Shown here one piece after another: positions 1-7,464 of a stretch of DNA of 64,000 bases. The position numbers and the translations under genes are program-made. This stretch comes from Pseudomonas schmalbachii (lineage in GTDB: Bacteria; Pseudomonadota; Gammaproteobacteria; Pseudomonadales; Pseudomonadaceae): contig NZ_JAELYA010000005.1 of the NCBI RefSeq assembly GCF_017589465.1, positions 390,335 through 454,334 of the forward strand, read 5' to 3'. A model generated the notes under the pieces. That model saw only the letters and a list, made by a program, of their open reading frames with translations, did not search any database and was not told the DNA's origin. Positions within the stretch are counted from its first letter, which is position 1; the number at the start of each line of letters is the position of its first letter.

Positions 1-52
1 GCATTTCGATCCCGCCGGCCGGCTCAACCCCGGCACCCTGCTGCAGGACTGA
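1..52 (+). CDS. FAD-linked oxidase, C-terminal end only (partial)
   Basis: The first 52 bases read in frame as HFDPAGRLNPGTLLQD followed by a TGA stop. The F/L-DP-x-G-x-LNPG-x-LL ending is typical of the last residues of FAD-linked oxidases with a C-terminal cap domain, such as glycolate oxidase GlcD, D-lactate dehydrogenase and alkylglycerone-phosphate synthase-like proteins. Only three bases separate the stop from the next ATG, so the two genes are very probably co-transcribed. The substrate cannot be judged from 16 residues. Confidence 0.7.
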   Translation, partial: HFDPAGRLNPGTLLQD

Positions 53-55
53 CCC

Positions 56-1639
56 ATGCCCGCCTGGAACGCAGCCTGGCGCGAACAGGCACTGCCGGAA
101 CTGGCCGCGCGCGAGTGGGACGTGATCGTGGTCGGCGGCGGCATCAGCGGCGCCGGGATTCTCCTCGAAGCCGCGCGGCGCGGCTGGCGCTGCCTGCTGA
201 TCGAGCAGCGCGACTTCGCCTGGGGCACCTCCAGCCGCTCGTCGAAGATGATCCACGGCGGCCTGCGCTACATCGCCAAGGGCCAGTTCGGCCTGACCCG
301 CGACTCGGTGCGCGAACGCCAACGCCTGCTGGCCGAGGCGCCGGGGCTGGTCGAGCCGCTGAGCTTCATCATGCCCCACTATCGCGGCGAGTTTCCCGGC
401 CCGCGGGTGTTCGGCGGCCTGCTGACGCTGTACGACGCCCTGGCCGGCCGGCGCGACCACCGCTTCTATCCGCGCCAGCAACTGCGCTACCTGGCACCGG
501 GTCTGAAGGACGACGGCCTGCTCGGCGGCAGCCGCTTCGCCGATGCGCTGACCGACGATGCCCGGCTGGTGCTGCGCGTACTGGACGAGGCGCGCGCCGA
601 TGGCGGCGAGGCGCTCAACGGGCTGCGGGTGGTCGAGCTGACGCGGGAGAACGGCAAGGTCTGTGGCCTGTTGGCCGAGGACCGGGAAAGCGGCCGGCGC
701 TTCGGTTTTCGCGCTGGCGCCGTCGCCCTGGCCACCGGCGCCTGGGCCGAATCGCTGCGCCAGGCCGGAGGCGGCGAGCGCATCCGTCCGCTGCGTGGCA
801 GCCATCTTCTGCTGCCGGCCTGGCGGCTGCCGGTGGCCCATGCCTTCAGCTTCATGCACGCCGAGGACCGCCGGCCGGTGTTTGTCTTCCCCTGGGAGGG
901 CGCCACGGTGGTCGGCACCACCGATCTCGATCACGACAACGGCCTCGACGACGACGCGCGCATCAGCCAGCGCGAATTCGACTACCTGCTGGCGGCCTGC
1001 GCCCAACAGTTCCCCATGGCGCGGATCGGCGCGCAGGACGTGCTGTCCACCTGGGCCGGCGTGCGGCCGGTGGTCAGCAACGGCGGCGCGGCGAAGAAGC
1101 CGTCCGACGAGAAGCGCGAGCACATGCTGTGGAGCGAACCCGGCTGCGTGACCCTGGCCGGCGGCAAGCTGACCACTTTCCGTCTGCTCGCCCTGGAGGT
1201 GCTGCATGCTTGCGCGCCGATGCTGGGACGGAGCGTGGACGAGTGCGACGATCACCTGTTCCACGCACAGCCCGAAGTGGAGCTGCCCGGCCTGAGCCAA
1301 CCGCAGCAGCGGCGCCTCGCCGGCCGCCATGGTCGCGCCTTGCCCGAACTGGCCCGGCTGCTGGGCGAACTGGGCAGCGAGCGGATCGGCGCCACCGACT
1401 ACCTGTGGGCCGAACTGGCCTGGGCGGCGGAGGGCGAGCTGGTGCTGCACCTGGACGACCTGCTGCTGCGCCGCACGCGCCTGGGCCTGTTGCTGCCGAA
1501 CGGTGCGGCGGGCGAACTGCCGGCGATCCGCGCCCTGTGCCAGCCGCGACTGGGTTGGGACGATGCGCGCTGGGAGCGGGAAGAGATGGAATACCTGGCA
1601 CTGTGGCGGCGCTGCTATAGCCTGCCGGGGATGGATTGA
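56..1639 (+). CDS. FAD-dependent glycerol-3-phosphate dehydrogenase family protein (GlpD-like)
   Basis: The 527-residue protein has an N-terminal dinucleotide-binding motif GGGISGAG at residues 27-34, then the GTSSRSSKMIHGGLRY stretch that is characteristic of GlpD/GlpA-type FAD glycerol-3-phosphate dehydrogenases, and a C-terminal helical cap. Family enzymes oxidise glycerol 3-phosphate to dihydroxyacetone phosphate and pass electrons to the quinone pool at the inner membrane. No signal peptide is seen. It starts three bases after an FAD-linked oxidase and is followed by an FGGY kinase and a lipid kinase, unlike the usual glpFKRD locus. It is therefore probably a paralogue rather than the catabolic GlpD, and the precise substrate is uncertain. 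Confidence 0.88.
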   Translation: MPAWNAAWREQALPELAAREWDVIVVGGGISGAGILLEAARRGWRCLLIEQRDFAWGTSSRSSKMIHGGLRYIAKGQFGLTRDSVRERQRLLAEAPGLVEPLSFIMPHYRGEFPGPRVFGGLLTLYDALAGRRDHRFYPRQQLRYLAPGLKDDGLLGGSRFADALTDDARLVLRVLDEARADGGEALNGLRVVELTRENGKVCGLLAEDRESGRRFGFRAGAVALATGAWAESLRQAGGGERIRPLRGSHLLLPAWRLPVAHAFSFMHAEDRRPVFVFPWEGATVVGTTDLDHDNGLDDDARISQREFDYLLAACAQQFPMARIGAQDVLSTWAGVRPVVSNGGAAKKPSDEKREHMLWSEPGCVTLAGGKLTTFRLLALEVLHACAPMLGRSVDECDDHLFHAQPEVELPGLSQPQQRRLAGRHGRALPELARLLGELGSERIGATDYLWAELAWAAEGELVLHLDDLLLRRTRLGLLLPNGAAGELPAIRALCQPRLGWDDARWEREEMEYLALWRRCYSLPGMD

Positions 1640-1710
1640 TGGGTATCGCAGGCTCAACCCATCCTACATGGCGCTCCTCGTAGGATGGGTTGAGCGCAGC
1701 GATACCCATC
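1638..1710. repeat. REP-like hairpin between the GlpD-like and FGGY kinase genes
   Basis: Two near-complementary arms of about 30 bases (1638-1666 and 1681-1710) start with gatgggtatcgc and end in gcgatacccatc, and meet at a short loop. The core contains GTAGGATGGGTTGAGC, a common Pseudomonas intergenic repeat type. It overlaps the end of the upstream stop codon. Confidence 0.85.
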
Positions 1711-1740
1711 GACAGGACAGACAACGATAAGGATCGCACC

Positions 1741-3300
1741 TTGAGCGAAACGAGCTACCTGCTGGCCATCGACAACGGCACCCAGAGCGTGCGCGCGTTG
1801 CTGTTCGACCTGCAGGGCAATCTGCTCGGCAAGGGCCGCGTCGAGTTGGAGGCGTACTACTCGACGAACCCCGGCTGGGCCGAGCAGGACCCCGAGTACT
1901 ACTGGCAGAAGCTCGGCGAAGCCTGCCAGGCGCTGTGGGCGCAGGTGGATATCGACCGCAGCCTGATCCGCGGCGTTTCGCTGACCACCCAGCGCGCCAC
2001 GGTGATCCATGTCGACGAGGCGGGGCGGCCGCTGCGTCCGGCGATCGTCTGGCTCGATCAGCGCCGCGCCGAACTGCGGGGGCGTATCGAAGGGCCGTGG
2101 GGTTGGCTGTTCAGGCTGGCCGGCGTGCAGGGCGCGGTCGATTACTTCCGCAGCCAGGCCGAGGTCAACTGGGTCGCCCAGCAGCAACCGGAAATCCACC
2201 GGCGCACGCACAAGGTGCTGTTGCTGTCCGGCTTTCTCAGCCAGCGCCTGTGCGGGCGTTTCGTCGATTCGGTGGCCTGCAGCGTCGCCTACCTGCCGTT
2301 CGACTACAAACGCCTGCGCTGGGCATCGCCGCGCGACTGGAAGTGGCAGGCGGTGAATGTCCGCCGCGAGCAGTTGCCGGAGCTGTCCAAGCCCGGCGAG
2401 CGGCTCGGCCACATCAGCGCCGAGGCCAGCCGGCATACCGGCATTCCCGAGGGGCTGCCGCTGATCGCCGCCGGCGCCGACAAGGCCTGCGAAGTGCTTG
2501 GCGCGGGCGCCATCGAGCCCAACGTGGCCTGCCTGTCCTATGGCACCACGGCGACCATCAACACCACCCGCAGCCGCTACCTGGAAACCATCCCGATGAT
2601 CCCGCCGTATCCGGCGGCGATTCCCGACCGCTTCAATACCGAAGTGATGATCTACCGGGGCTTCTGGATGGTCAGCTGGTTCAAGCGCGAGTTCGGCCTG
2701 CGCGAGATGCAGCGGGCCGCCGAGCTGGGCGTCGAGCCGGAACAGCTGTTCGACGAACTGGTGAACTCGGTGCCGCCCGGCTCCATGGGCCTGATGTTGC
2801 AGCCTTACTGGACACCCGGCATCCGCGAGCCGGGGCTGGAGGCCAAGGGCGCGATCATCGGTTTCGGCGACGTGCACACCCGCGCGCATATCTACCGGGC
2901 CATCCTCGAAGGGCTGGCCTACGCCCTGCGCCAGGGCAAGGAGCGCATCGAGAAGCGCTCCGGCACCCGCATCGAGCGGCTGATCGTGGCCGGCGGCGGC
3001 TCGCAGAGCGATGCGGCGATGCAACTGACCGCCGATATCTTCGGCTTGCCGGCGGAGCGGCCGCATGTCTACGAGGCATCCGGGCTGGGCGCGGCCATCG
3101 ACTGCGCGGTGGGCCTCGGGTTGCACCCGGACTTCCCGACGGCAATCGCGGCGATGACCCGCACGGGGCAGGTCTTCCACCCGCGCCCCGAGGCGCAGCG
3201 CACCTACGAGCGGCTATATCGTGAGGTCTACCTGCGCATGTATCGCCAGTTGAAGCCGTTGTACCGCAGCATCCGCGAGATCACCGGCTACCCTGCCTGA
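1741..3300 (+). CDS. FGGY-family carbohydrate kinase
   Basis: Read from the TTG at 1741 the product has 519 residues and begins MSETSYLLAIDNGTQS. The D-x-GTQS phosphate-binding motif is at residues 11-16. The second ASKHA half carries the FGGY signature region with GLAYALRQG and VAGGGSQSDAAMQLTADIFG. Family members phosphorylate sugars or polyols such as glycerol, xylulose or erythritol with ATP in the cytoplasm. The TTG at 1741 is preferred because an AAGGAT ribosome-binding site lies just before it, whereas the longer frame from 1690 would start inside the REP hairpin. The substrate is unknown, and the neighbours suggest a three-carbon polyol or glycerol-related compound (inference). Confidence 0.9.
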   Translation: MSETSYLLAIDNGTQSVRALLFDLQGNLLGKGRVELEAYYSTNPGWAEQDPEYYWQKLGEACQALWAQVDIDRSLIRGVSLTTQRATVIHVDEAGRPLRPAIVWLDQRRAELRGRIEGPWGWLFRLAGVQGAVDYFRSQAEVNWVAQQQPEIHRRTHKVLLLSGFLSQRLCGRFVDSVACSVAYLPFDYKRLRWASPRDWKWQAVNVRREQLPELSKPGERLGHISAEASRHTGIPEGLPLIAAGADKACEVLGAGAIEPNVACLSYGTTATINTTRSRYLETIPMIPPYPAAIPDRFNTEVMIYRGFWMVSWFKREFGLREMQRAAELGVEPEQLFDELVNSVPPGSMGLMLQPYWTPGIREPGLEAKGAIIGFGDVHTRAHIYRAILEGLAYALRQGKERIEKRSGTRIERLIVAGGGSQSDAAMQLTADIFGLPAERPHVYEASGLGAAIDCAVGLGLHPDFPTAIAAMTRTGQVFHPRPEAQRTYERLYREVYLRMYRQLKPLYRSIREITGYPA

Positions 3301-3371
3301 CAGGCGTTGGAAGCTTTCCTGCGCCGGAGACGGTCCAATCAGAACGGACTCCGCAAAGAAGAGGGCGGACA

Positions 3372-4292
3372 ATGGCGGAACGCAAGGCGATGCTGATTCT
3401 GCATGGCAAGCAGGCGGCCAACGACCTGGTGCGTGCAGCCGTGCAGGCGAAGCGCGAGCAGGGCTGGGAGCTGGCGGTACGGGTGACCTGGGAAGGCGGC
3501 GATGCTGCGCGGCTGGTCGGCGAGGCGCTTGCCGCCGGTTACCCGACGCTGATCGCCGGCGGCGGCGACGGCACCGCCCGCGAGGTAGCCGAAGCCATGG
3601 CGCAATCCGGCTCTTCCGCCAGCCTGGCCGTGCTGCCGCTCGGTACTGCCAACGACTTCGCCCGTTCCGCCGGCGTGCCGCTGGAGCCCGACGCGGCACT
3701 GGCGCTGCTCGACCGCCCGGCGCGGCCGATCGACCTCGGCGAGATGGACGGTCATCTGTTCCTCAATATGGCCACCGGAGGCTTCGGCTCGCGGGTCACA
3801 GCGAACACGCCGGAGGAACTGAAAAAGGCCCTCGGCGGCGTGGCCTATCTGCTCACCGGCCTGACCCGTTTTACCGAGGTGCATGCCGCTAGCGGCCACT
3901 TCCGTGGACCGGGTTTCGAATGGGAAGGCGAATTCCTCGCCCTCGGCATTGGCAACGGGCGCCAGGCCGGCGGCGGACATGTGCTCTGTCCGCAGGCGCT
4001 GGCGGATGACGGCCTGCTCGACGTGAGCATCCTGCCGACGCCGACGGACATGCTCGGCGCGCTGGGAACGCTGCTTGGCACCAGCCTGGGCAGCGACGAA
4101 CTGTTCGTTCGCGCCCGCCTGCCCTGGATCGAACTGGACGCCCACGAAGGCCTGGACGTGAACCTCGACGGCGAGCCGTTCGAACTGCGCCGGATGCGCT
4201 TCGCGGTGCGGCCGGCGGCGCTGCGTCTGCACCTGCTGGAGGATTCGCCGCTGCTGGGGCCGGGTTGCGACGTGGTGGAGCGCGCCGTATAA
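3372..4292 (+). CDS. yegS: YegS/DAGK-family lipid kinase
   Basis: The 306-residue protein has the diacylglycerol-kinase catalytic-domain motif GGGDGT at residues 63-68 and the second nucleotide-binding motif GTANDFARS at 91-99, followed by the beta-sandwich lipid-binding half (NGRQAGGG, DDGLLDV). This is the full YegS/DgkB architecture. E. coli YegS phosphorylates phosphatidylglycerol in vitro, and other members act on diacylglycerol or sphingosine. No membrane span is present. It follows the FGGY kinase by about 70 bases with an AGAGGG ribosome-binding site, so lipid phosphorylation may belong to the same pathway as the upstream redox and kinase genes (inference). Confidence 0.92.
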   Translation: MAERKAMLILHGKQAANDLVRAAVQAKREQGWELAVRVTWEGGDAARLVGEALAAGYPTLIAGGGDGTAREVAEAMAQSGSSASLAVLPLGTANDFARSAGVPLEPDAALALLDRPARPIDLGEMDGHLFLNMATGGFGSRVTANTPEELKKALGGVAYLLTGLTRFTEVHAASGHFRGPGFEWEGEFLALGIGNGRQAGGGHVLCPQALADDGLLDVSILPTPTDMLGALGTLLGTSLGSDELFVRARLPWIELDAHEGLDVNLDGEPFELRRMRFAVRPAALRLHLLEDSPLLGPGCDVVERAV

Positions 4293-4327
4293 GGTCGCTT
4301 TGGCCCGCAAGAAAGGACGCCGCCGCA

Positions 4328-5137
4328 ATGATCAGTCTCAGTGCGCTCTACCGCTATCCACTCAAGTCCGGCAAGTTCGAACCCTTGCAGGACATCCGCC
4401 TGGATGCCCTGGGCCTGGAGGGCGACCGCCGCTGGATGGTGGTGGAGGAGAGCAATGGTCGCTTCCTCACCCAACGCCTGCTGCCGCAACTGGGGCGCAT
4501 CGAGGCCCGCTGGCAGGATGGTGGGCGGGCGCTGAGCCTGCGCGCGCCGGGCATGCCGGACCTGCTGGTGCCTGTGCCGGGCATGGACGAGCAGCTGCGC
4601 GGCGTGACCATCTGGCGCGACAGCCTGCAGGTGCCGGATGCCGGCGATGCGGCGGCGAAATGGGTCAGCGAGTTCCTTGGCCGGCCCTGCCGGCTGGTGC
4701 AGATTCCCGAACAGCGCGCGCGCCAGGTAGATACCGCCTATGCCGAACCGGGCGAGCGGGTGCATTTCGCCGATGGCTTCCCGCTGCTGCTGATCGGCCA
4801 GGCCTCGCTCGACGGCCTCTCCGCGCGTGTCGGCCGGCCGCTGGAAATGCTGCGCTTCCGCCCGAACCTGGTGGTCAGCGGCAGCGAGCCCTTCGCCGAG
4901 GACGGCTGGAAACGCATCCGCATCGGTACGCTGGAATTCCGCGTGGCCAAGCCCTGCTCGCGCTGCATCCTCACCACCATCGACCCGTACACCGGCGAAC
5001 GCTCCGCCGACCGCGAACCGCTGGCCACCCTGAAGAGCTACCGCGAGAAGGACGGCGAGATGCTCTTCGGGCAGAACCTGATTGCCGAAGGTGTGGGCGA
5101 GTTGCGTGTAGGGATGCCGGTGGAAATTCTGGAATAA
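4328..5137 (+). CDS. MOSC domain protein, YcbX-like without a ferredoxin domain
   Basis: Starting at the ATG at 4328 gives 269 residues. An N-terminal MOSC beta-barrel domain (YPLKSGK, LEGDRRWMVV) is followed by the MOSC catalytic domain with RFRPNLVV and KPCSRC, whose conserved cysteines are Cys210 and Cys213. Family proteins bind molybdenum cofactor. E. coli YcbX and mitochondrial mARC reduce N-hydroxylated compounds. Unlike YcbX, which ends in a 2Fe-2S ferredoxin domain, this protein stops after MOSC, so it would need a separate electron donor. It is on the same strand as the lipid kinase and 35 bases after it. Confidence 0.88.
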   Translation: MISLSALYRYPLKSGKFEPLQDIRLDALGLEGDRRWMVVEESNGRFLTQRLLPQLGRIEARWQDGGRALSLRAPGMPDLLVPVPGMDEQLRGVTIWRDSLQVPDAGDAAAKWVSEFLGRPCRLVQIPEQRARQVDTAYAEPGERVHFADGFPLLLIGQASLDGLSARVGRPLEMLRFRPNLVVSGSEPFAEDGWKRIRIGTLEFRVAKPCSRCILTTIDPYTGERSADREPLATLKSYREKDGEMLFGQNLIAEGVGELRVGMPVEILE

Positions 5138-5156
5138 CCGGGGATTGACCGGGTAT

Positions 5157-5203
5157 GTAGGAGCGCCCCATGGGCGCGAATCGCGGGCATGGCCCGCTCC
5201 TAC
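5157..5203. repeat. REP element, GTAGGAGC type
   Basis: The element is bounded by gtaggagc and gctcctac and holds two inner hairpins, gcgcccCATgggcgc and gcgggcATggcccgc. This matches the widespread Pseudomonas REP with a gcgggc...gcccgctcctac core. It lies just downstream of the MOSC gene. Confidence 0.85.
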
Positions 5204-5221
5204 GGTTCGCTCATGCAGAAC

Positions 5222-5319
5222 GTAGGGTGGAAAACGGCGAAACGGATGGCCGCCCCGCCTTTCCACCATCAGGCGCAGTGTGACGGGGTGGTGGACAAGC
5301 TTCGCGTTGTCCACCCTAC
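5222..5319. repeat. REP-like element, GTAGGGTGG type
   Basis: The outer ends gtagggtgg and ccaccctac are inverted repeats. The interior contains the imperfect hairpin-forming pieces ggaaaacggcgaaacgg and ggacaagcttcgcgttgtcc. Related copies occur near 27,410 and 63,792. The 5138-5370 gap holds only this repeat and the preceding REP. Confidence 0.8.
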
Positions 5320-5370
5320 AAAAAGCACCTTCGGTGGCAAGACAGTTGTTCCTACAGGTAGCCCATCAGC

Positions 5371-7299
5371 TCACAGCTCATCGAAGAACCGCTCGTGCCA
5401 GTCCACCAGCGGCTGCGGGGCGTTGAGTTTCTGTCCGTAGATTACCGCGTAGGACAGCACGTTCTGCACGTACTGGCGGGTTTCGTCGAACGGGATGGTT
5501 TCGACCCAGACGTCGAACGCCAGGTGCTTGGTGTTGCGCAGCCATTGCCGCACGCGGCCGGGGCCGGCGTTGTAGGCGGCGGTGGCGAGCACGCGGTTGC
5601 CGTTGAACTGGGCGTGGATCTGGCTGAGGTAGGCCGTGCCGAGCTGGATGTTGAGGTCCGGCGCTACCAGTTGCTGCGTCGAGGCCAGCGGGATGCCGAA
5701 CTTGCGCGAGGTTTCCTTGGCGGTGGCAGGCATCAGCTGCATCAGGCCGGTGGCGCCGACGCCGGAGCGCGCATCGGTCATGAACGCGCTTTCCTGGCGG
5801 GTGATGGCGAACACCCAGCTCGAATGCAGGCCGCGTACGCCTGCCTCGCGCACCAGGCTGGAGCGATGGGCCATCGGGAAGCGGATATCGAGGTCGTCCC
5901 AGTACTTCGCCTGGCTGATCGAGCGGATCGCCGGGAAGTACCAGTTCATGTCGTAGGCCAGCTTGGCCTGCGCCAGCAGTTCGTCCTGACTGAACACACG
6001 GGCGGCGTGGTACCACTCGCGGCGGGCGTTGATCACTTCGCCACGGGCATAGAACTCCAGCGCGCGGCGGGTGCTGGCGGCGTTGCGCACGCGCTGCGCT
6101 ACCCGCGGGTCGGGCGCGACGGGGCGGTTGTTCAACTGGTAGGGCGTGTTCAGCCGGTCGGCGGCGAGGAAGCCGTAGAAATCGCGTTCAAGGGAAACCG
6201 GCTGGTACAGGCTGGCAGCGGTCTTGTTCTGCGGCTCCGCCAGTTGCAGGGCGCGGGCCTGCCAGTAGCGCCAGCGGTTGGTCTCGGCGAGGTCCTTGGG
6301 CAACTGGCGGGTGAGCTGGTAGGCCTCTTCCCAGCGGCCGAGGCGCAGCAGCAGGCGCAGGCGCCATTCGGTGACGGTGTTGTCACGCAGCTGCGGGTCG
6401 TACTTGGTCATCAGCGGCAGGGCGCGCGGGTCGAATTTCTTCGCCAGGCTCAGGCCGATTTCCCGGGCGATGGCGACTTTCTCATCACTGGAGAACGGCA
6501 GCCGTCCGCCGTAGTAGTCGAGCAGTTCCAGCGCCTTCTCCGGGTCCTGCCGGGCCAGCCGGCGCAGGCCGAGGCCGACCACGTCGGCGGTGGCGTGGTC
6601 GCGCTGGGTGAAGCGCGAGATCTGGCTGAGCTGTGCGGGGTTCTGTGCGACCTTGACCATCAGCTCGCCCTGGCTGCCGAGGGTCGGCAGGCGCCGTGAC
6701 AGGGTGGTGGCCAGCCCGTAGTTGCGTTCCTGGGCGGCGAGCTTGAGGCGCTTCCAGATGCGCTCCTCGGTCAACTGGCCGTCCGCCTGCCAGTAGCTGA
6801 ACAGCGTGTCGCAGGCGTCCGGCTGCGACTTGCCGACCAGCCACAGGCGCTCGGCGGTGGCGTGGCCTTCGGTCTTCTGTCCGTGGGTGAGCTGGTACTG
6901 GCCGTACAGGCAGTCCAGTTCGGTGAAATTCATCTTCGGGTCGTAGTGGTTGACGAAGGTTTTCCAGTCGCCGCGTTCCGCCGTCCAGCGCAGCCAGCGT
7001 AGCTTCATCCAGTTGATCTGCGGCAGGTCGCCGTGTTCGGTGAGGAAGCGTTCGATCTCCTGGTCGCTGGCGTACTTCAGGCGGCTGGTCAGTTCGTCGT
7101 ACGCCAGGTAGGGCTCCAGCGGATAATCGGCGAGTGCCGACCGGTAGCGCATGTACGGACCGCTGTCGCCGCGGCCGAGGGCTTTCTTCGCCTCGTCGTA
7201 CATCAGGCGCTGCTGGGTAAGGGAGGCGGCGTGGGCCGGTTCGACGGCCGCCAGGCTGAATATCACACAGGAAAGCAGGGAGAGCAGACGACCGCGCAT
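5371..7299 (-). CDS. slt: soluble lytic murein transglycosylase
   Basis: The 642-residue precursor has a signal peptide (MRGRLLSLLSCVIFSLAAVEPAHA). A long alpha-superhelical region follows, with a C-terminal lysozyme-like domain. The catalytic glutamate is Glu503 in ITRQESAF, followed by GATGLMQLMPATA and the AYNAGPGRV motif typical of family 1A transglycosylases (Slt70). The enzyme cleaves MurNAc-GlcNAc bonds in the periplasm to give 1,6-anhydro-muropeptides, which are later processed by NagZ, encoded about 15 kb away. It is transcribed towards the REP elements and is divergent from uup. Confidence 0.95.
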   Translation of the reverse strand: MRGRLLSLLSCVIFSLAAVEPAHAASLTQQRLMYDEAKKALGRGDSGPYMRYRSALADYPLEPYLAYDELTSRLKYASDQEIERFLTEHGDLPQINWMKLRWLRWTAERGDWKTFVNHYDPKMNFTELDCLYGQYQLTHGQKTEGHATAERLWLVGKSQPDACDTLFSYWQADGQLTEERIWKRLKLAAQERNYGLATTLSRRLPTLGSQGELMVKVAQNPAQLSQISRFTQRDHATADVVGLGLRRLARQDPEKALELLDYYGGRLPFSSDEKVAIAREIGLSLAKKFDPRALPLMTKYDPQLRDNTVTEWRLRLLLRLGRWEEAYQLTRQLPKDLAETNRWRYWQARALQLAEPQNKTAASLYQPVSLERDFYGFLAADRLNTPYQLNNRPVAPDPRVAQRVRNAASTRRALEFYARGEVINARREWYHAARVFSQDELLAQAKLAYDMNWYFPAIRSISQAKYWDDLDIRFPMAHRSSLVREAGVRGLHSSWVFAITRQESAFMTDARSGVGATGLMQLMPATAKETSRKFGIPLASTQQLVAPDLNIQLGTAYLSQIHAQFNGNRVLATAAYNAGPGRVRQWLRNTKHLAFDVWVETIPFDETRQYVQNVLSYAVIYGQKLNAPQPLVDWHERFFDEL

Positions 7300-7464
7300 G
7301 GTACTTCCGGACTGATGAACTTCGGGGACGCCGGAACGCCAGCGTCGACTTCGATAAGCTTAGCCTGTTGCGCGAGAGCGGAGGAAGCTTCCGAGGGCCG
7401 GAGCGGCGCTCTGACTTTTAGCGAGTTTCCCTTAAACTGCGCGCCCTGTTTCCGGAGATCGCCC

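Noticed and set aside
7033..7464. N-terminal extension of Uup
   Set aside because: The extra 144 codons overlap slt and its signal peptide. The ATG at 7465 has a ribosome-binding site and begins the conserved ABC-F start.
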